Origin: Mauremys mutica
Taxonomy: Eukaryota; Chordata; Testudines; Geoemydidae
Direction of reading: 5' to 3'
DNA length: 64,000 bases
Assembly (NCBI RefSeq): GCF_020497125.1
Contig: NC_059074.1
Location: 196,240,915 to 196,304,914 of the forward strand
This document shows, piece after piece, positions 1 to 9,826 of this stretch. A model generated the notes under the pieces. The model made no database searches. It saw only the letters and a list, made by a program, of their open reading frames with translations, and was not told the origin of the DNA. Within the stretch, counting starts at the first letter, position 1. Each line of letters begins with the position of its first letter. The translations under genes and the position numbers were made by a program.

Positions 1-2099
1 TTTCCATTTCCTCATTGCTTTTAGGTTCATATTTCACCAAGCCCACAGAAGTTAAAAGCACATGCATATTAGTCTCCTTTTCCCTGCTCAGTGTGGAGAG
101 TTTTAACACACAGTAATAGGCATTTCTTACAAATTATTTAATTTCAATGTGTTGATTCGAGATTGACAACTTTATAACCTGCGAATGTTTAGAAAATGGA
201 AAAAAAACCAAAAGTGATCTATTTGGAAGGCTGGGAGCTGCGATTATTAACTATGCAAATAGGGGCCTAGATCTTAGCTGCAACTGAGGAGCATGCAGAG
301 TAAGTCAGGAGTTGGTAAAAGTGGCTTTAAGCCACTTTTGTGCCCCCAGAATCCTGGGCCAGCTCTGTATGGGCCCTATCCCCAGACATAAATTAGGGCA
401 GCCAGGGATTAACAGGTCCATGGCTACAGCACCCCCATGTCCTTTTCCCCTGGGCTCACCCCTACCTCTGCCACAGAGGAAGGGATCATGTAGGAGCCCT
501 AATGTCAACTACATCACCAGAGGATCACTCTATACTGAGAAGATCCTATCATGGCTAACCATGCCAACTTTTAGGGCTCCTTTGTGCCAATGATGAAGTA
601 TGAAGCACAACTCTGAATCTGACCCAAAAATCTAAAGAAATAGTCACATTTTAATTTAAATGTTAGTTATTAAGATTGGATTATGTTACCAGCTTTATCA
701 TGAACATAAGAGCAAAACTAGTTACCCGAACTTTCCAATACTCACTTTTAAGGTCAGCAGCTGATTTTATAACTCACGTTACCCCAAACAGGCTTTCTTG
801 TAACAAACAAAGTGATGGGTCATCTTCACAATATCAAATTTTCTCCTCTGCAGTGGGTCCCTTTATTGTTTTTTCCATGGCCGAACAATAATTTAATTAA
901 AAGCATTAACAGAAAATCAAATATCCACATGATTAATAGGAACTTAAAAAAAAATATTCAGGAATATATGAATATGTATGCCACTGTGTTTTCTAGTTAA
1001 ACTATATTCCTGTCAAAAATACTGCCTTTCGTAAGGAAGGTAAAGTCCAGGAAGGTATGTTTATGTGTGTGTTTTGGCTATGCCCTCAGCTACAAAACTT
1101 TTGTAACTGTTACATATGTTAAGTAAAATTCTGAGAATTGTTCTAAATCAGGGAGGAGCTTACAGGGGCAGACTGGAAATTTCCAGACCTTTGGGACGCC
1201 TTCCCATAAGCAACCAGCAACAGTTGCAGTCAAGGACACAAAAAGTCAGGGACTTCCAGCCTTCCACAGCTGGCCAGACCCAGTGGGAACAGCCCAGGGC
1301 ACCAGATCCAGCAGCCTTCCCTACCTGTATTCACATTTTATAGTTTTCTAGACTTAGACTCCTGATTCTTACTGGAAGAAAGAAGAGTTAGTTTCCCTAT
1401 AGATCACAAGTCTAATACATTTCTCCTGTCCAAACAGAAAGGTTAGTTACTCTGCTCCTTCTGTTATTCCCTGTTATGCTTTCAAGCTACACATCCTTTC
1501 TCTTGTCTGTCAACTCCCCTTCATCAGAATAACTAAAGATAGGTTGTTCAACAAGAAATAAATGACCTTTGCTAAAAATAGCTATAATAATAAACCTGTT
1601 TCACCATTCCTCTGTATATGAATGTGTATGAATGTTACTAAATAAACTACATTTATAAAAATTATTATAATATATGGGTTTGTACATTTTTATGAGGATG
1701 TGTAATGTAGTTGAATGATATATACATGAGGCTGTGTCTTTCACTCTTACATGTCGTACATTTTCATATTCCTGCTTCTCACAGAAGCCCAATCTTGTAC
1801 CATAAAAGTCAGTGAAAGACTTTACATTAATTTCAGTGGACACTGGATCACTTCCCAGATGCTGTTCCCTCATATAAGTCCCCTTGCACCAACTGATCAG
1901 TGCCACATATTTGGTATTGTTTTCTCTCTTCTGAATATGCTTTCATATAATACAATTGAATTAATTAAACAAAATCCTCATTACTCTTAATGGGTATCCA
2001 AATCATTGTATTAACTATTATACTATTACTGCTAGAGGTGAGGTGTGTTTATGTCTTGTCAGCACATGTAATAGTATATGCTAGGATCTGCCAGACTGG
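1..2099. other. Unannotated AT-rich intergenic sequence
   Basis: I see no convincing gene or recognisable repeat here. The open frames are short, start mostly at non-ATG codons and show no family motif, so they are treated as chance. Confidence 0.5.
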
Positions 2100-2649
2100 A
2101 CAAGTTTATTTCATGGGCATCCTGGTATAGAAGGAGGTTGTGACTGGATTCCCAGGGTGCAGCCTGGGCCTGTGGGACCACTGTGCCCCCTTAACTCTCC
2201 AGCCTGGGCTGTCTCTCACAATGCTTTGCTAGTGACAAGCAGCAAACCCCTCCAGGCACTGTTATCACTCAGCACAACCGCATGTGGAGCCCCACAGCAG
2301 CTAGATCGTATGAATGCTCCCAGAGCCACTCATGAATCACACAGAGACAGGCATCAGCCAGATCCCTCCAGCTCCCAGTCTTGTACCTCAGGAATATACC
2401 TGGCAAGCAGTGCAAGTTTATTAATTGGTTCACCACTTCATCAATGGAAAGTGGATGTACACCAGCCATTGTAAACCTGAACAGATTTACCAAACAGTTC
2501 AAGCAAACTCACTGGTAAAGATAAAAATAAAACCAGTTTATTGACTACAAGATAGATCTTAAATGATTATAAGTGATAGGCAAAAAGTCAGAGTGGTTAC
2601 CAAAAGAAAAGAAAACATAAGCATGCAGTCTAAACTCTCAACCCTGATA

Positions 2650-2791
2650 GGGCTTGGCTACACTTACAAGTTGCAGCGCTGGGAGTTACAGCGCTGGTCA
2701 TGCAGCTGTGGAAGGGCCAGCGCTGGAGTGTGGCCACACTGACAGCTACCAGCGCTGCAGTGTGGCCACACTTGCAGCACTTTCCAGCGCT
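2650..2791 (+). repeat. Left TIR plus subterminal AGCGCT array, copy 1
   Basis: The 33-bp TIR occupies 2650-2682. Five copies of the palindromic hexamer AGCGCT, mostly within CCAGCGCTGG-like contexts, lie at 2675, 2690, 2719, 2751 and 2786. Two GTGTGGCCACAC-like palindromes lie between them. Subterminal repeat arrays are typical binding sites for the transposase or its Myb-like partner; that role here is inferred. Confidence 0.85.
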
Positions 2792-2842
2792 GTATTGAGA
2801 GGTGCATTGTGGGCAGCTATCCCACAGAGCACCTCGTCCCGT

Positions 2843-2977
2843 TTTGGCGCCGTTTTGGCGCTGAGTATTGTGGGAAGGGGAAGGAAGTGTGCGGGTCATT
2901 CCGCTTCCTGTTTGCCAGCGCCCCGTGGTGCATCGCTTCACATCCCAGCATTCACTCTTTCCAGCAGCGTTTGGCGC
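2843..2977 (+). promoter_or_regulatory. Three E2F-like sites upstream of transposase, copy 1
   Basis: The octamer TTTGGCGC, a perfect match to the E2F consensus TTTSSCGC, occurs at 2843-2850, 2854-2861 and 2970-2977, ending 53 bp before the transposase ATG. The region also contains a TGTGGGcagctaTCCCACA palindrome near 2807-2825. No TATA box is evident. S-phase-linked expression is an inference from the motif only. Confidence 0.5.
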
Positions 2978-3030
2978 CATTGTGAGTGTCTTTCTGTTAC
3001 TCTCTGTGTGAATCGCGATTTCTGTGGCAA

Positions 3031-4278
3031 ATGGAGCCCGATCTGCTGAGGACTCTGCTGATGAGTGTCACCAGCACAACACGTTTGGCAGTCCAGCTAT
3101 TCCTTCAGCTCCAAAGTGACAGTGAGGATTCCGACGATGATATCAATATGGATTTGCCTGCCGCGTGTGACACTAAAGTGCTTGCGGCATTTACGGAAAT
3201 GCTCAGCACCGTTGAACGCCGCTTTTGGGCTCGGGAAACAAGCACTGAGTGGTGGGATCACATCGTCATGGAAGTCTGGGATGACGAGCAGTGGCTGCAG
3301 AACTTTCGTATGAGAAAAGCCACTTTCATGGGACTGTGTGCTGAGCTCGCCCCCACTCTGCGGCGCAAGGACACAAGATTGAGAGCTGCCCTGACGGTGG
3401 AAAAGCGAGTGGCTATTGCAATCTGGAAGCTGGCAACTCCAGACAGCTACCGGTCGGTCGGGAACCAGTTTGGTGTGGGAAAGTCGACCGTGGGAATCGT
3501 TTTGATGCAAGTTTGCAAGGCAATTAATCGCATCCTGCTAAGAAAGACCGTGACTCTGGGGAGCGTGCAGGACATTGTGGATGGCTTTGCACACATGGGT
3601 TTCCCTAACTGTGGAGGGGCAATAGATGGGACGCATATTCCTATTCTGGCCCCCCCCCACCTGGCATCAGAGTACGTTAATCGGAAGGGGTATTTCTCTA
3701 TGGTTCTCCAGGCGCTTGTGGATCACCGCGGGCGTTTCATTGACATTTACACAGGCTGGCCTGGAAAGGTGCATGATGCACGCATCTTTCGGAACAGTGG
3801 CCTGTTCAGGAAGATGCAGGCAGGGACTTTTTTCCCAGACAGGAAGATCACAGTAGGGGATGTCGAAATGCCCACTGTGATCCTTGGAGACCCCGCGTAC
3901 CCATTACTGCCTTGGCTCATGAAACCCTATACAGGGAAGCTTGACAGGAGCAAGGACCGGTTCAACTACAGGCTGAGCCGGTGCAGAATGACTGTGGAGT
4001 GTGCTTTTGGGCGTTTAAAAGCCCGCTGGCGTTGCTTGTATGGGAAGCTAGACTTGGGGGAAAGCAGCATCCCCGCGGTTATATGCGCTTGCTGTACCCT
4101 CCATAATATTTGTGAAGGGAAGGGTGAAACATTCAGTGAGGCATGGACCACCGAGGTTCAAGTCCTGGAGGCTGAATATGCACAGCCAGAGAGCAGGGCT
4201 AATAGAGAGGCCCAGCACAGGGCTACAAGGATTAGGGATGCCTTGAGGGAAGAATTTGAGGCTGAAAGCCAACAATAA
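3031..4278 (+). CDS. HARBI1-like DD35E transposase, copy 1
   Basis: Predicted 415-aa Harbinger transposase, the nuclease that would cut and join the element ends in the nucleus. The open frame extends upstream to a GTG, but the first ATG is at 3031 (G at +4) and begins MEPDLLRTLL. From the N-terminus: an acidic Ser/Asp run (about 29-37); a helix-turn-helix-like stretch (about 120-165) including SVGNQFGVGKSTV; and the DDE_Tnp_4 nuclease fold (about 195-360). Catalytic residues are visible: D199 in GAIDGTHIPI, D287 in LGDPAYPLLPW and E323 in RMTVECAFGRLKARWR, with 35 residues between the second D and the E. The family motif VHDARIFRNS is also present. Length is in the usual range for animal HARBI1-type transposases. 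The protein is identical in copy 2, the two genes differing only at synonymous sites. It is convergent with the Myb-like gene. Confidence 0.95.
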   Translation: MEPDLLRTLLMSVTSTTRLAVQLFLQLQSDSEDSDDDINMDLPAACDTKVLAAFTEMLSTVERRFWARETSTEWWDHIVMEVWDDEQWLQNFRMRKATFMGLCAELAPTLRRKDTRLRAALTVEKRVAIAIWKLATPDSYRSVGNQFGVGKSTVGIVLMQVCKAINRILLRKTVTLGSVQDIVDGFAHMGFPNCGGAIDGTHIPILAPPHLASEYVNRKGYFSMVLQALVDHRGRFIDIYTGWPGKVHDARIFRNSGLFRKMQAGTFFPDRKITVGDVEMPTVILGDPAYPLLPWLMKPYTGKLDRSKDRFNYRLSRCRMTVECAFGRLKARWRCLYGKLDLGESSIPAVICACCTLHNICEGKGETFSEAWTTEVQVLEAEYAQPESRANREAQHRATRIRDALREEFEAESQQ

Positions 4279-4402
4279 TGTTTGCTGCCTTGCATGGGAG
4301 TGAATTGCACTGCTTACACTGTTATTCTATTATCCATAATAATAATATGATTTGTAGTGCCTCTTTCTTTACTGGGCTAAGGTATCTTTCACTATCTGCT
4401 AT

Positions 4403-4439
4403 AATAAAGACTGTTTTCAAAGCCAAGAATTGTTTTATT
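4403..4439. terminator. Back-to-back poly(A) signals, copy 1
   Basis: AATAAA at 4403-4408 (+) lies 125 bp past the transposase stop. TTTATT at 4434-4439 is AATAAA for the minus-strand Myb-like gene, about 91 bp past its stop. The two convergent transcripts therefore probably overlap slightly at their 3' ends. Confidence 0.7.
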
Positions 4440-4529
4440 GAAAAGAAAAAAACTTCCTTGACAGACAGACAGACACACAACATTTCATGAACACAAGAGG
4501 GCAGGGGTGTGGGTTGGTGAACTGTACAG

Positions 4530-6298
4530 TCACAAGTTTGCATATGCCCTGTCTGGATTGCTGTTTAATGAATCCTGCACTTCAGGGTTCATATACTGCA
4601 TGGTGATGGGGGTTGAATGCAGAGGGTAAGGGTGGTGGTAGGTATCAGGGCTGGTTGGGGAACATACAGGTGTTGGAGGCAGCTGGTGGTGGTAAGAACC
4701 TGGATGCTGGGGAAAGGTGGTTTGAGCTGACATTGGGGCACAAGGCACAAAGGACGGGGCGGGTGGGGGAGTAGCACGGTAGTGCTCTGCTTGCATGGCA
4801 ACGAGTGACTCTATAGACTCCGCTTGGCGCTCCAGGATGCTTAGCAGCCGCTCCGTGGTTTTCCTCTTGGCCACTGCATTTCTCTTGCGTGTCCTGCTTT
4901 CTTTCTCTCGCCAATCCTTCAAGTCCTTACTCTCTCGAGCAGACTGATTAAGAACAGTTTTCAGCATGTCTTCTTTGCTCTTTCGGGGATTTTTTCTCAA
5001 ATTTTGAAGCCTCTGTGATGTTGAACATCTGGGCAGTCCAGTAGTCAAGGTCACTGTAGAAACAGAAATGACAACATTTAACACGGGCAGCATTGTATCC
5101 ACTATCTCCAGACATGAATTGTTACACTGAGGGAGTGAGTTCTTATTTAAGCATTCTTTTACCCACACGCATAACACTACAGAAGCCACGACATGGTGAG
5201 TGAGCAGTGCTTATATGGGGAGAAGTGGGGCTTGGGTGATAGAGGGGAGCTGGTTGCTTCGGGTAATCTGGAGTGCTAGAGGGTTTGAGTGAAATGAAGA
5301 TGCAGATGCAGGGGTGATCTTATCTCCCTATCTCTTCACTAAAGAGTCTCCCAACATTTTTCACAGGACTTAATCCTGGAAGATGTTTCCCTACTGCGAG
5401 TCACTAGGGAACAGCGGGGGCTCTTTTAGAGCAATGTGGATTCCGCCCGGGACCCTATGCGGCTTGCCTGTGTTCAGAAATGGTCCCCCCACCACTGGCA
5501 GAAGAGTGGCGCGGACGCGTCACCGTCACTGGGACAAGGGACACAGTGGCTCTGCCTATAAACCTGCGCAGGCATATTGCCCACGCTCTGGATGAAGCTT
5601 TTGCTGAGATAACTGAGGCAGATTACCGCGACGTGATAGACCACATCAACGGGCTATTCCACATCTAGAGGCTGGCATGCATGCATCCATAACCCCCCCT
5701 CCTCTCCAGAAACATTTCACCCAGAAAATAAAAGCCGCTTACCGGTAACACGCTCCTCTGCTTGTCCTTCTGCAACTGCTGGCTGCTGCGATTGGGTGCT
5801 TTCCTCCTGGCTTGAGAAGAGCTCCTGGCTGCATGCCTCCAGGGAATCTGCGGTTTCTTCCCCCATGCCAGGAGCTTCACTCGCGGTTTCCTCCCCCCCC
5901 CACGCCTCCGCCTCCGCCGCCTCCTCCGCCTCCTCCTCCTGTCCCCCAGCCTGCTCAGAAGTGTCCATCGTTATCCTGGGATTGGCAGTGGGGTCACCCC
6001 CAAGTATCTCATCCATCTCCCTGTAAAAACGGCAGGTCGTGGGAGCAGCTCCGGATCGTCGATTCCCCTCTCGGGCTTTGTAATAGGCACTCCGCAGCTC
6101 TTTAATTTTCACCCTGCATTGTACTGCGTCCCGATCATGGCCCCGATCCAGCATGGCCCTTGATATCTGCTCAAAGATATCGTAATTCCTACGGCCGGAG
6201 CGCAGCTGTGCCTGAACAGATGCCTCACCCCAAACACTGATGAGGTCCTGCAATTCACCAGTGCTCCATGCTGGGGCTCGTTTGCCGCGTGGAGGCAT
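4530..6298 (-). CDS. Myb/SANT-like DNA-binding protein of Harbinger element, two exons, copy 1
   Basis: Predicted 359-aa accessory protein. Exon 1 is 6298-5743 and exon 2 is 5053-4530. The ATG at 6298 has A at -3 (ACCATGC). Exon 1 ends ACCG before the donor GTAAGC; exon 2 follows the acceptor TTTCTGTTTCTACAG, and the phase-1 junction rebuilds one Val codon. A Myb/SANT-like trihelix domain covers about residues 8-100 (W11, W23, then CRVKIKELRSAYYKAREGN and a CRFYREMDEILG end). An acidic Glu/Ala region (about 115-180) follows, then a basic, probably helical region with nuclear-localisation-like clusters (about 205-280, RTRKRNAVAKRK) and a Pro/His/Tyr-rich tail. In PIF/Harbinger elements such a partner binds the ends and helps nuclear import of the transposase. 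The splice model is predicted from sequence only. It differs from copy 2 only upstream of this ATG. Confidence 0.88.
5193..5668 (+). pseudogene. Third nested Harbinger gene, frameshifted, copy 1
   Basis: This is the counterpart of the 101-aa gene that is open in copy 2. Exon 1 ends with the start codon at 5193-5195 (GACATGG context, in-frame TAA upstream at 5172). The donor GTGAGT is at 5196, the acceptor TTTTTCACAG ends at 5366, and exon 2 runs 5367-5668. A run of five G near 5416-5420, six in copy 2, shifts the frame and gives TAG after about 20 codons. The downstream 62 codons from an internal ATG at 5480 stay open. It lies wholly inside the intron of the minus-strand Myb-like gene. Confidence 0.6.
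5727..5732 (+). terminator. Poly(A) signal of third nested gene, copy 1
   Basis: AATAAA on the + strand, 59 bp after the TAG at 5666-5668 and just before the Myb exon 1 donor on the opposite strand. Its position fits a short terminal exon. Confidence 0.5.
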
Positions 6299-6489
6299 GG
6301 TCACCTGTAACTGATTAAAACTGATTGCACTCCACACCTGGCTGCAGCAAACAGGAAGGAGATTTTTAAATTTCCCGGGGCATTTACAGGGCGGGTCACC
6401 TGAGGCAAGAGCAGTAGAGTGCAAACTGATGTGCAGAGTGGCTGAACAGGAATTCTGGGATACCTCCTTATTCCCTGGAGGACAGGTAA

Positions 6490-6691
6490 AGCGCTGGTGA
6501 GTGTCCACACCTGCTGGGCAGCGCTGGATCACCAGCGCTGCACTCCTTATACCCCTGCCGGGATGGGTTTTCAGCCAGCGCTGCAACCAGGGAGTTGCAG
6601 CGCTGGTTGTGCCCTGCAAGTGTGGACGGGGTGTTGTTGCAGCGCTGGAAAGCCTCCACCAGCGCTGCAACTTGTAAGTGTAGCCAAGCCC
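6490..6691 (+). repeat. Right TIR plus subterminal AGCGCT array, copy 1
   Basis: The right TIR is 6659-6691, an exact reverse complement of the left. AGCGCT occurs seven times, at 6490, 6520, 6534, 6577, 6599, 6641 and 6661. The array lies upstream of the Myb-like gene (minus strand), so binding could both mark the end and affect its promoter; that is inference. Confidence 0.85.
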
Positions 6692-6944
6692 TTAGACTGG
6701 GCAACATCTAGATTAAGCAGTTTTTCCTCACCCCACTGGATATTGCAGTTCAAGTACACAGGTTTCACCCTTGAAACCTGAGCCAGTCCCCTCTGTTGGA
6801 GTCTTCATTCTTCTCAGTGTCCTTGTGTAGGCCAAAAGCCTAATGGGAAGAAATTGTCTCAAGTAAAATTATACTCCGTTTTGCTTATTTTGCTTTATAT
6901 TCCATTTTGCTAGCTTTAAATTAGTAAGAAGAAATTGTAGACTC

Positions 6945-7275
6945 AGACTTTAAGGTCAGAAGGGACCATTATGATCATCTAGTCTGACCTCCTGCACAAT
7001 GCAGGCCACGGAATCTCACTCATCCACTTCTATAACAAACCCCTAACCTATGTCTGAGTTACTGAAGTCCTCAAATTGTGGTTTGAAGACCTCAAGCTGC
7101 AGAGAATCCTCCAGCAAGTGACCTGTGCCCCATGCTGCAGAAAAAGGCGAAAAACCTCCAGGGCCTCTGCCAATCTGCCCTGGAGGAAAATTCCTTCCCG
7201 ACCCCAAATATGGCAGATCAGGTTCCAGCTACGGTAACACTTCCCATCACTTAGGTACATCAGGTAAGGCACATT
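6945..7275 (+). mobile_element. CR1-type LINE 3' fragment
   Basis: The sequence beginning AAGGTCAGAAGGGACCATTA and continuing with the ATCATCTAGTCTGACCTCCTG motif is characteristic of CR1 LINE tails in sauropsids. It is non-coding and degraded. The family call rests on recognition, not alignment. Confidence 0.6.
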
Positions 7276-7314
7276 CGGCAAATGTGCTAACAGCAGCACA
7301 ATGCCACCGGCACC

Positions 7315-7528
7315 CAGGGCTGGCTTTAGGCCGATTGCCTGGAATCGGGCCCCACGCCTTAGGCGCCTTTTTAATTTTTTTTACTCAACCGGCGGCATTT
7401 CGGCAGTGAGGGAGGGTGTCCTTCAGTGCCGCAGAAGGCCCGGAGCGAGTGAAGGACCCCTGCTGCCGAAGACCTGGACCGCCGCCAGGTATTCGAATCG
7501 GGCCCTGCAGTTCCTAAAGCCGGCCCTG
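7315..7528. mobile_element. hAT-type MITE with perfect 8-bp target duplication
   Basis: Imperfect 16-bp TIRs, CAGGGCTGGCTTTAGG at 7315 and its complement with one mismatch ending at 7528. They are flanked on both sides by CCGGCACC (7307-7314 and 7529-7536). An 8-bp duplication and CAGGG ends are hAT hallmarks. It is too short to code for a transposase. Confidence 0.88.
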
Positions 7529-7620
7529 CCGGCACCATCTCTCCAGATTTCAGGCCCTGGTGTAGGGATATTAAAGAAGGTTTATATTAAACATGGTTTA
7601 TATGAAAAATGATGTATTGA

Positions 7621-7746
7621 TTTATTGTTAGTTAATACTTTATAACTTAAGGTTTATGTTAGAAGTAAATTTGTGATGATTTATTGATTTATTGTTAATT
7701 GATACTTTATAACTTAAGGTTTATGTTAGAAGTAAATTTGTGATTC
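7621..7746 (+). repeat. Two-copy tandem duplication, period 67 bp
   Basis: The segment TTTATTGTTAGTTAATACTT at 7621 recurs at 7688 with few changes through AGAAGTAAATTTGTGAT. It lies in the start of the better-preserved LTR-like part of the ERV-derived block. Confidence 0.8.
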
Positions 7747-9299
7747 CCAACATTTAGCCTCTAACCTGCAAGCCACCAGCTGTGTCTGTGTGAAGCCTGC
7801 TCAAAGAGATACTTGGTATAAAACTTGTTAAGCTCAAAGAAATACTTTGTATAAAACTTGTTAAACATTAATTATCTCTAAGTAAGCCAAAACAGTAGCT
7901 GTTATAGTGTATAAATAGAGACCCCCACCCTCTGTAAGTTTTCATCTCACTTTATCTTTGCTTGTTAAAAGACAGGGAGTCTCACATAAATTGGTAACAC
8001 CCCAAAAGGTAAAGAGACAGTGAACTAGATGTGATTAAGATAAAGAATGTATGTAAATGAGTGCCTAGTTTAAATAATGAATGAATGGTTAGGGAGTTAC
8101 CAGCCTGAAGAATTCAGTGTCGGCTGAAGAAAGTGTCAAGTGGGATCAACCAGATGACACCCAGAGGGCAAACTGGAATCCACCCACCACACCTCAAAGG
8201 AAGGAAAAATAAAACATCTAATAACATGGAGCCAGCCATCTGCTGATTGATTTAGCAACAGCAGAATGAAGCAACTCCTATGAACTAACATAGGGAAAAA
8301 TCCCTATAAAACTGGACTCGAAAGAATAAGGACTTTAAGTCTATGGTTCTGCTGCCAGCCTCCAGGAGCATCAGATGCATCTGACACAGACTCTGCTCCA
8401 TCCTCATGACCAAGATACCTGGCCAGTAACTTGGCATGAGCAATGTCTAGGCTGGTAACTATAACATCTATACAGAACCTGAATGAATGATTGTGTGGAT
8501 GAATATATGTGTGTGTGTGTATAAAGAATAAGTAGTAATAGAAATAAGTAGGAAAACATTCTTTTGTTTTGTTATGGTATTTACAGTAAATGTGGCATCT
8601 TTGCCTTATCCCTCTTAATAAGATCCTGCTAGTTTTTATTGGTATAACACTGGAGCAGGAACAGCCAGCTTTATTCTCCAGGGCCAGAAGTAAGCTACAT
8701 GAATATGTCCTTAATACCGCGTCTCTTACCTTGCTGGAATCTGGCGGGTTCAGGGGGGACTTCCTGGTTTGGATCGACAGGGGGCTCCGGGGTCAGAGTA
8801 TCGAACTGCTCCCGGCTGATCATATTCACCTTCTTGAAGTTCTCAACTTCTTGCTTGATCTGCGAGTATTTGCATTAGTAAAGGAAAAAAATGGTTCTAA
8901 GTTTATTCTTTACTAATTGTGTTAATTGTTTATAAAAGAATAAAAGTTTTATGGCTGTAATTGCCTTATTTACTGTTTGGTGTAAATAAAAAAAAAAACC
9001 CAGCTGGGCCAAATGGTCAAAAAGGGAGTGGAAAAGTCGAGAGGCACCCAAATGGCAGATTGACAACCCGAAAGCAAAGGCATACACCCCAAAAACAAAA
9101 TAAAAAGTAAAGCCAAAAAAACAAAATAAAAAACAGCTGCAAATAACACCCAGTAACAACGCAAATAATGCTGATTAAAACAATCTTGAACAGCTCCAGT
9201 GTAACAGAGCAAGATCCAAAAACTTGTATAAAAACTTATTACTATAAGACAAGGGTGTATTGCCATGGGACTTTGGGTTTGTTTTCCATCAACATCGGA

Positions 9300-9680
9300 G
9301 CTTTGAACCAACTTCTGGCGCCAGTGAGTGCTCGCATCCCCTCGGCCCCCTCCTGCCTCTGCCCCAGCCCCGTCCCCATTCAAACCCCTTCCCCAAAGTC
9401 CCTGCCACAACTCTGCCCCCTCTCTGCCCCATTGGACTCCTTCCCCAAATCCCCACTGCATCCCCACTCCCTCCCACAGCTTGTTACGCCACAAAACAGC
9501 TGTTTCACAGCAGCAAGCACTGAGAGAAGCAGGGACGGCGCGCTCAGGGGAGGAGGCGGAGGCAGGGGTGAGCTGCGGCGGGGGGCGCTTGGCTGCCAGT
9601 GGGTGCAGAGCACCCACCAATTTTTCTCCATGGGTTCTCTAGCCCCGGAGCACCCACGGAGTCAGCGCCTGTGCTTCGAA
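9300..9680 (-). repeat. GC-rich dispersed repeat
   Basis: Read on the minus strand it contains GGTGGGTGCTCTGCACCCAC, a GGCAGCCA run and GAAACAGCTGTTT. The same blocks in the same order occur at about 47645-47800 on the + strand, so the two are members of one family. I cannot assign the class; a miniature DNA transposon is possible. Confidence 0.6.
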
Positions 9681-9795
9681 CACATTCGACAAAGCCCAGC
9701 TCCCCCCTCCCTCATGTGCAATTTCAGCTGGCCAGTAGAACTGACCAAGCAAACTAACAACTGGTAACTATAAGATCTAGCTGCAGAACCTTTTG

Positions 9796-9822
<27 letters not shown>
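9796..9822 (+). repeat. (TG)n microsatellite
   Basis: About 13 uninterrupted TG units. Confidence 0.95.

Positions 9823-9826
<4 letters not shown>

Larger units (their letters stand above)
2650..6691 (+). mobile_element. PIF/Harbinger DNA transposon, copy 1 (near-complete autonomous)
   Basis: This 4042-bp element is bounded by perfect 33-bp TIRs starting GGGCTTGGCTACACTTAC. The flanking 3-bp target duplication is imperfect, ATA at 2647-2649 and TTA at 6692-6694. It encodes a DD35E transposase on the + strand, a spliced Myb/SANT-like protein on the - strand and a third nested + strand gene broken by a single-base deletion. It sits inside an LTR whose uninterrupted counterpart near 28612 reads CCCTATTAGACTG, which supports TTA as target. 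Copy 2 at 21734-25770 is almost identical, so the insertions are recent in evolutionary terms. Confidence 0.95.

Noticed and set aside
2986..3030. N-terminal extension of the transposase by 15 codons
   Set aside because: The frame opens with GTG at 2986, not ATG. The first ATG is 3031, and the extension overlaps the promoter-like region.
3097..3510. Minus-strand 137-codon frame inside the transposase (also 22181-22594)
   Set aside because: Antisense shadow of the transposase coding sequence, with no independent signals.
5812..6105. Proline-rich + strand open frame (and the same at 24891-25184)
   Set aside because: It is antisense to the Glu-rich linker of the Myb-like exon 1; the Pro run mirrors GAG/GAA codons. 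Shadow frame.
6299..6670. Upstream extension of the Myb-like protein (long minus-strand frame)
   Set aside because: It runs through the TIR and AGCGCT array and has no domain. The ATG at 6298 has a good context and starts just before the Myb/SANT domain.
7315..7528. CpG-rich block at 7.3-7.5 kb as a promoter CpG island
   Set aside because: It is fully accounted for by a hAT MITE with perfect TIR and 8-bp duplication.
7621..7746. CRISPR-like or satellite array
   Set aside because: Only two copies of a 67-bp unit and no spacers; a simple tandem duplication in eukaryotic DNA.
9168..9767. 199-codon + strand frame and opposing 216-codon minus frame
   Set aside because: Low-complexity Pro/Ser or Gly-rich translations of a GC-rich dispersed repeat.
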